Source of the DNA: Cephalotus follicularis
Taxonomy: Eukaryota; Streptophyta; Magnoliopsida; Oxalidales; Cephalotaceae
DNA length: 64,000 bases
Direction: 5' to 3'
NCBI GenBank assembly: GCA_001972305.1
Contig: BDDD01003345.1
Location: 1-64,000 of the forward strand
Part shown: positions 57,673-64,000 of the stretch, piece after piece
Layout: the number at the start of each line of letters is the position of its first letter
Numbering within the stretch: position 1 is the first letter of the stretch
Notes under the pieces: model-generated
Told to the model about the DNA's origin: nothing
The model's input: only the letters and a program-made list of their open reading frames with translations
The model's database searches: none
Made by a program: the position numbers and the translations under genes

Positions 57673-58177
57673 GTGTCCCCACCACATGTGGATCAAGAAC
57701 TGCCTCCTGTTGAGCCTGGTGTGCAGGCGAACCCTGGGATGGATGGGCCAAAGGCTAGATCGGTGGTGGTAGCAGAGGTCCTAGCAGCACAGTTGGCAGC
57801 GCAGGTACCTCCTCCGGTTGGAACGGGTAATCAAGTGGAATGGATGCAGTTTGCTACGATTATAGCTCAAGCGTTGAGCGGTTCTCGACCTCAACCTTTG
57901 CCAGTCGAGCGTTTGCAGCGTTTAGGCGCTACAACCTTTGAAGGAACGGATGATCCAGCGGATGCTGAGGCATGGTTGAATCATCTTGAACAGATCTTTG
58001 GACAAATGGGAGTTTCTGATGACTCCCGTGTCAGTCTTGCATCCTTTTTGGTAATGAGGAATGCTCTTCGTTGGTTGGAAGCTCTCCAAGCTAGGAATGC
58101 CAATGTTGCAATGATATCTTGGGACATGTTCTGACGATTAAATGCAAGTGTAATCAGGGAGATTAAATGCAAACAGG
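57673..58177 (+). pseudogene. Element D gag, N-terminal half
   Basis: Retrotransposon gag with ATTFEGTDDPADAEAWLNHL and EQIFGQMGV, then LRWLEALQ and ISWDMF. A TGA at 58132 replaces the Arg codon of the usual WDxFRRL. The frame continues as RLNASVIREIKCKQ to 58177. The zinc knuckle and all later domains are absent. Confidence 0.85.
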
Positions 58178-58822
58178 TCCTTAAGCGTTGACAGTTTCGA
58201 CTTAAGCATCGATAGTTTCATCCATAGCGTCGATGGTTATCCTAAAGCGTCATCAGTGTTCTTCACTTAAGTGTCGATGTAATTTCGCCTAAAGCATCGA
58301 CATTTATGCCTTAAGCGTCGATGATCCTAGACTAAGCGTCGACGCTTTATGGCGTTCATGCAATTCACAGTAGCAGTAAGAAAACAGAGCATTTATATTC
58401 TCAGTCCAACATGTAATCATATAGAAATCCTCAAAACACGAAATACATGCAATATCCTCAAAATCATGTCATAAATCCTACCTCAAATAGCTTTCCAAGA
58501 ATCAATTGATTGATTCTTCACTTTAACTCCAACTCCTTCAATTTCCAATCAATCTTCACAATTCCAGTAATTCAACTAAGGTTGCATATTAACAGTAGGT
58601 ATAAACCAGAAATCAGTTGAAAGGAGATGACTTATTCTGGAAAATTTTTAGAGTTGCATGTTGGAAGTGAAATGTTCAAAGTGAGTTTTGAATCTTGAAT
58701 TGACTAGTAAGCTTCTGATTCTACAGTTAGTGGTTGCATAGTAACATGAATGCCATTGTTAAATGTAATTTGCACAATAAAACATGAATGGAACTAAAAA
58801 TGTATAAATCAAGAGTGTATAT
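58178..58822 (-). repeat. Family B-like LTR fragment with GCGTCGATG array
   Basis: Words AAGCGTTGACAG, AGCGTCGATGG and AAGCGTCGACGCTTTA (58180-58350), then CCTACCTCAA, GCTTTCCAAGAATCAATTG and TTTCCAATCAATCTTC. This parallels 60340-60760 of the solo LTR at 59213. Both ends are truncated; from about 58620 the match fades. Confidence 0.65.
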
Positions 58823-59212
58823 TGCAATGATCCGATCCTTAAGCACATGAGAAATTGTCCGCTTTTATCCTACGCAGAACATACGGTGCCCATACATCTT
58901 CGTTTTCACGTGGGCCATCACGGTTTTGTCCTACTTGATGGATTGGTCTGACTTCCCAAGAGGTCACCCATCCTGATTTTTCGCACGCTTAACCTTGGAG
59001 TTTCCGCTAACTCCTCAGCCAATCCATCAAAAGGCGCCTAATGTAATTAGGTTCAAGGATCATTTCTTATATAGCACGGCCATACTTTTCCCATTTTCAA
59101 TGGATCCGGTTCATTCCTGTCACAAGGGTGGTTCCATCTCATGGATAGCCCTTTCCTCACGGTGGCTTCATCTCATGGATAGCCCTTTCCTCTTGCCCAC
59201 TCTTAAGTGGGG
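58823..59212 (-). repeat. TRIM 3' LTR (main part)
   Basis: The last seven bases (TGTCACA) lie at 61741-61747. TATATAAG in minus sense is at 59066-59073. A ~32-bp tandem (ATCTCATGGATAGCCCTTTC) is at 59135-59195. Confidence 0.85.
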
Positions 59213-60344
59213 TGTCACACCCCACCTTTCAGTTCCATTAAAGACAAGCATATGTGGTGATATCAAAAATAAGTAAATAATCCAGCATTCTCATTAAACA
59301 ATTCAACAATATATAAGCGGAAGCATTTAAAACTGGATTATAAGTCATCCGCACGCAGCCCATACTACGTGCGTGTACAATCCATCAAATTATCCTTATA
59401 CATAAGGAAAGTACAACAGTAACACGGAGTGTGAACCGTTCAATACAAATACAGTACGTCATCATAAAAACATAACAACCTTAAGTAGAGTAGAAGCTTT
59501 CCAAGTTTCAGCAACACTACCCGTACGTCTTTGCTTAATCTGAAATTGTAAGGGGGGTTAGCCGTTGTCCACACTTGGCTAAGTAGGAAGATAAAGCATG
59601 TAATTGAATCTATAAATGTAAATATGCATGACAGTTAAATGAAATAACATAGATATAGTATTCCAATATATACGCAATCATGCCAAGTGGCCATAGACAG
59701 TACAATGCAAGAATACCGCGAAAGGGTACAATCAATCAGTACAGTGGTTTGGGTGTCACATGTCGCTAACTCCTAGTACCAACTGTGCACCACCTATCTA
59801 TCACCCTACACTCCGAAGATGATAGATCAGGTCAGTTACTACCGGCATTAGCGGGCAGTTTAACAATCAAGTTCTGCATTGCAGACAGTTTGGGTGGATA
59901 CTCTAGCCAACTCCTGGCACATAGGACCACCTCCGTAGCCAGTGATGTCTCCTATCACTCAACTAACGGTAATAGCATAGACAATCAATTCATTCAATTC
60001 AGTGACAGTATTACATATAGCATAAGATGCAATATTACACTGGTTTTCATTTTTAGAAAACATAACAGTTTAGTTAGTGGTTCTCTTGTGAGAACTAAAC
60101 AGTAACAGTGCCCCTATTAAGAGGAAAATAACAGTTGGTATGATAACACGATTTTCCATTAGAAACCGTTAAAAACGTTATTTATGCTTAAAGCATTAGG
60201 TTGGTAAAATCCTTGAATACATGTATATAACAGTGGAAATTTTATTTAATAACAGTAACAATAGTTATAATATAGCAGATCGAGGATATTTGCAACTAGA
60301 ATCAAGTCAATCAATCAATCCGAAGATTTCTATTCTTACTGTTC

Positions 60345-60500
60345 TAAAGCGTCAACTGTTGCTGTGTAAACGTCGATGGTTGTAGTCTAAGCGTTGACAC
60401 TGCAAGCATGATCAAGGCTTAAGCGTCGACATTCTAAGCCTTAATATGCCATTCACGCACCAAAGCGTCGACAATTTCTGTGTAAGCGTCGGTGCTTCTG
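60345..60500 (-). repeat. AAGCGTCGAC array in slot 1 of LTR B variant
   Basis: Six words (AAAGCGTCAACTG, AAACGTCGATGG, AAGCGTTGACAC, AAGCGTCGACATT, AAGCGTCGACAAT, AAGCGTCGGTGC), in the position where other B LTRs carry CAGTCGACTG. Confidence 0.85.
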
Positions 60501-61412
60501 GCATTCATACGAATTCCAGGAACAATTTCAAAACAGGGGATGCACAAAATCAACCCAAACTCAATCCAATTCAACATGCAATCAATTATTGACCATCACT
60601 ACACATTATACATGTTATATATTCAAAAACATGTCAAAAACCCCTACCTCAATTGCTATCCCAAAGCCAAATTGGATTGGCCTCTTGCTTTATGTCCAAT
60701 GTTCTTCACACCGATTAATCTTCCAAATTGCAGTAATTAGCCTAAACAATCGCATGTTTACAGGTCTATAAATCAATACCAGTAAGTTTATTCAGTTATC
60801 TAATCATGATAACTTCAAGGAATCGAATCAGAGACTATAATCAATTCCTAAATTTCCTTCTCTTGAATGACATAACAATTCTTAAAACCCCTTTCGTTAC
60901 CATTCCTAAGTCTAACATTATGTACAGTAGACATGCAAGCAGTACGTACTACTGTTAGCCGACAACATCAACCATAATCCAAGATTTAGAAGCTTACCAG
61001 GAAAGATCAAGGTTTCAAAGTCTCTTGAACTCTCCAACCCTCAAATGCAAGTTTCCACAATTCTCCAGCAATTCCCCTCTTCTCTCAGTGTTTTTCAACA
61101 CTCGAATGGCTCAAGTATCAGCTGATATAAGTGTCCAATCTCATGCCTTTCATTCCCACAGCTGGTTTAACTTTTAATGTACTCTTCTCTCTCTCACATG
61201 CATATATTCTCTCATTGTTCTTTTCCCTTTCTGCTATGTTTTTGAAGGTTACAGGTGAAAAGAGGCATGCAAGACACTTTGGTCTGGCACTATCAACAGC
61301 TGGTAAGGCCTCTTTTGCATGGCCAACACGTCTATGGACACATGCCCATGTTACCATCATTTTTAACTCTGCCATTTCATTTCAACTGACACATATCTTT
61401 GTGCCAGAACAC

Positions 61413-61580
61413 ATCTAAAGCGTCGTCGGTTATATCGTGGGCGTCGACGCTTATACGCCTTTAAGTGTCGATGCTGAGCGTTTAAAGGTCGACGTTTTTG
61501 GCGCCTAATCCCAGCCTTCAACTGTACATTTTGTGCAAGTGTCAGGGATTAAAGCGTCGACAGTATGACTTTAGGCATCG
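61413..61580 (-). repeat. AAGCGTCGAC array in slot 2 of LTR B variant
   Basis: Seven words, including GGGCGTCGACGCTTAT, AAGTGTCGATGC, AGGTCGACG and AAAGCGTCGACAG. Confidence 0.85.
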
Positions 61581-61816
61581 GCGGTTTGGCACCAGAAATT
61601 ATTTCTTTAGTTTTTTATCTAAGAATTTTATTCCAACATCATTCTATTCAAAAGGTAACAAACATAATATCTCAAAAGGTATATTTTATTCATCGTTGGG
61701 TACAAAATACATGAATTGAAATTACGGTTATTACATGGGGTGTCACAGGCCCACCAGCTTCCGTTTGGTTCATCCCTGAACCACATCTACTAGAGGGGTC
61801 CGTCTCTGATACCAAT

Positions 61817-62222
61817 TGTAATGACCCGATCCTTAACCACATGAGAAATTGTCAGCTTTTGTCCCACGCAGAACATACAGCGCCCATACATATGCGTTTT
61901 CATGTGGGCCATCACGGTTTTGTCCTACTTGATGGATTGGTCAGACTTACCAGGAGGTCACCAATCCTGGTTTTGCCCTGAGCGTAGCACGCTTAACCTT
62001 GAAGTTTCCACTAACTCCTCAACTAATCCATCAAAAGGCGCTTAATGCAATTAGGTTCAAGGATCATTTCTTATATAGCACAGCCATACTTTTCCCCTTT
62101 TCAATGGATCCGGTTCATTTTTGTTACAAGGGTGGCTCCATCTCATGGATAGCCCTTTCCTCATGGTGGCTTCATCTCATGGATAGCCCTTTCCTCTTGC
62201 CCACTCTTAAGTGGGGGTCACA
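61817..62222 (-). repeat. TRIM 5' LTR
   Basis: TGTAATGACCCGATCC...GGGGGTCACA (plus sense). TATATAAG in minus sense at 62070-62077. The ~32-bp tandem is at 62137-62198. Confidence 0.88.
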
Positions 62223-64000
62223 ATGACACCATGACATAATCATCTCATTATTATGTCATCTTATTTGACCAAGTGAGAGACTTCAAGATCTCCATTAATG
62301 GAGTCGACCAAGGCGGAGATAATGGTGGCCTAAGGTGGTTGGTGGTGGTGGTGGCAGTTGTTGTTGGTGGTGGTGAAAACTTCCAACACAAAAAATATTC
62401 CTTTTTGCCATCTAAACACTTTTAATGAAACCAATTTATATAGAACCAACCCTAGCACCACTTACATCACTATCAAACCCAAAATTTCAAGAGAGCATAG
62501 GGAGGAGATATGGTGGTTATAAGATCAAAACACTAGAAGATAAATTAATCACCACATCTCTCTCATTACAACCATGGCATTAAAAATTCATTTACAAACA
62601 CTTTTGAACAATGAATTTGCCATAGTCTCCTAGTAACCCTAGCTTCCGATTCAATCCATAAACACCATGAAACCTCATTTAACACAAGCAAATATAATCA
62701 CTAAAACAACTTGCAAGCATCAATTAAGCTATGGTATCATTTGTTAGAATTGGAATTGTAAAGAAAATCAAGTTAAAAATTTGGCTAGCATACAAATTAG
62801 GTTTCAAAAACTTTCTTTGCAAAACCAATCCTTCTACAAGGATCATTGATGCTTAAATAAGTTATTTACATACATTAGAAACAATTTCTAACATTATAGA
62901 AGGGTTGGAACTTACTAGATGGAGCCACTCCTTCCTTCAAGTTCCCTTTGATCCAAGGTTAGCTTCCAAGTGTAGGAAGTCCTCTAGAGATGATCCATAC
63001 CAAGTGATCTCCTCCTTTTCTTCTTGTTCCAAGCCTAGAGATAAAAGAAGAACACTTTCTAGCTCTTTCTCAAGGTTGGCCGAAGTTTTGGTGTCGAGAC
63101 AAAGTCTTGTCCTTATGTCTTATGCTAGTAACATATATAAAAGGATAAGATTTCATGGAAAATATCCAGTATATTTTCCTTAGCCTTATGTCACATATAA
63201 CTTAACCATAAAGTGTTTGACTAGGTTTTTGGCCAAAATTTTGTCTTATTTAAATCATCCCATGATTAAATTCATTTGCTTTACACCCGGTATAGGAGAT
63301 CTATATTTGTATTGTGTGTGATTCTTTAGGTTCATTATTACGCTGGCCGTAGACCTAAATTGCGATTGTGATTCTTGCAATCAATCAATTAAACGTTTTT
63401 CATCACATAAAAACATTTTAATTGACATTCCTAATTAAAAATATTTTAATTCTTTATCCTCCGAGATAGGTTATGAAATTGTCTCATGCATTCTACTGAT
63501 CAGAATCGACATCTAGCAATGCATACTGAGCCCTAGGTAATATGAATTTTACTTGAACCATAAAATACAGGTACGTGCATGTTTAAGCCTTCCATTGTCA
63601 ATGATATAATTAAACCAAGGGCATGGATTATGTAACTCTCCATAACCTTTTGGAGTATAAGAATTTTTTTTATGTATAATATGCCTTCCTTGGATTTTGG
63701 GGCTTCTGTATAATTATGGTAAAGAGGAGGAAGTTATGAGCCAAGGCTTAAGTGAGATTTTAGAAAGTTTGAGGACTAAAGTGCAAAGCTTGTTGAGGAA
63801 GTTTACAAGTTCCAAGGCAAATGATGGCTTAAGTTGGGATTAGCAAGATATTTTCTTGGTGTTGGCTTTTCTTTCCCTTAGCTTCAGCCGGGTAGAGTGA
63901 GAGAGAGAGCTCTGGTTTTTTTTCTTCTTCCCCGTTCCTTAACGCTTGGACCAGTAGCAGTTCAAAGCTTTCTGAGCACAACAGAGGAAGAAGTAGACGA
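62223..64000. other. Unassigned DNA with a GGT microsatellite
   Basis: A (GGT)n-rich stretch at 62337-62375. 62880-63180 has the look of antisense LTR sequence (CTTACTAGATGGAGCC, CATATATAAAAGG), but I found no ends or repeats to prove it. From about 63660 to the edge the sequence resembles a retroelement leader or LTR start. No gene recognised. Confidence 0.5.

Larger units (their letters stand above)
54653..58177 (+). mobile_element. Family D Ty3/gypsy element, 5' part
   Basis: LTR begins TGTAACGACCCGTG within copia RT; the preceding five bases are TTATA (54648-54652). A primer-binding site is at 57500-57510, followed by a gag N-terminal half to about 58177, where B-like LTR sequence takes over. 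pol and the 3' LTR are not in the window. Confidence 0.85.
59213..61735 (-). mobile_element. Family B solo LTR (TSD TGGGG) inside the TRIM
   Basis: TGTCACACCCC...CGGTTATTACA (plus sense), 2,523 bp, flanked by TGGGG at 59208-59212 and 61736-61740. Shares with the other family B LTRs the hairpin (59349-59374), the GGGGTTAGCCGTTGTCC block, the CTCCTAG...ACTGTGCACYACCTA block and the two array slots. Both slots contain AAGCGTCGACGCTT-type words instead of CAGTCGACTG. Confidence 0.93.
58823..62222 (-). mobile_element. TRIM element split by a family B solo LTR
   Basis: Two direct repeats of about 400 bp (58823-59212 plus 61741-61747, and 61817-62222) surround an internal part of only 69 bp (61748-61816). 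In minus sense the right LTR is followed by GGTATCAGAGACGG, an iMet-type primer-binding site, and the left LTR is preceded by GGAAGCTGGTGGGCC, a weak polypurine tract. No coding capacity. Flanks (TATAT and ATGAC) do not match, so the outer ends may be rearranged. Confidence 0.85.

Overview
The window is nuclear DNA from a flowering plant, most likely a eudicot. It holds one intact, intron-rich host gene set in a dense nest of LTR retrotransposons and miniature elements. Pointers to a plant are the CDPK-related protein kinase, the repeated initiator-tRNA-Met primer-binding sites (TGGTATCAGAGC), the Ty3 (Tekay/Del-like and Tat-like) and Ty1 (Sirevirus-like) lineages, and hAT-like MITEs. I see no rRNA, tRNA, CRISPR or bacterial-type features.

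Layout. 1-1283: 3' part of an LTR (family A). 1284-2255: degraded DNA with a Tat-LTR-like remnant. 2256-9910: family A Ty3 element (+ strand) with a truncated 5' LTR, ruined gag-pol and a 3.3-kb 3' LTR. 9911-10480: half of a hAT-like MITE. 10768-11230: a second kind of MITE. 11612-18305: family A solo LTR (TSD TAATA) split by a coding-free LARD at 11943-15755 (TSD CTACC); this solo LTR itself sits in another copy of the MITE. 18597-22660: intergenic DNA with two MITE-like elements. 22856-35888: the kinase gene, 11 exons, 598 codons, with a decayed copia element (29934-35017) in intron 8. 35889-37640: downstream DNA. 37640-39489: Tat-like Ty3 fragment. 39490-54652: Sirevirus-like copia element (- strand), interrupted by family B Ty3 element 39500-50277 (- strand, TSD ATGGT), which in turn carries a family B solo LTR (42890-45586, TSD ATTCC). 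54653-58177: start of family D Ty3 element (+ strand). 58178-58822: B-like LTR fragment. 58823-62222: a TRIM (- strand) with only 69 bp between its LTRs, split by another family B solo LTR (59213-61735, TSD TGGGG). 62223-64000: unassigned.

The host gene encodes a CDPK-related kinase (CRK): N-terminal acylation signal, Pro/Ser-rich linker, complete kinase core and degenerate EF-hand region. No other host gene is supported.

The most unusual signal lies in the elements. Arrays of a short palindromic CpG core (GTCGAC, as CAGTCGACTG, AAGCGTCGACGCTT or GACGTCGATGTC) recur in at least four otherwise unrelated element types, and in family B the same two slots of the LTR hold different versions of the array. 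Family A and B LTRs also keep hairpins whose variants are G:U pairs in the element's own sense strand, and the family A internal region has three copies of a stem-loop with a constant loop and changing stem.
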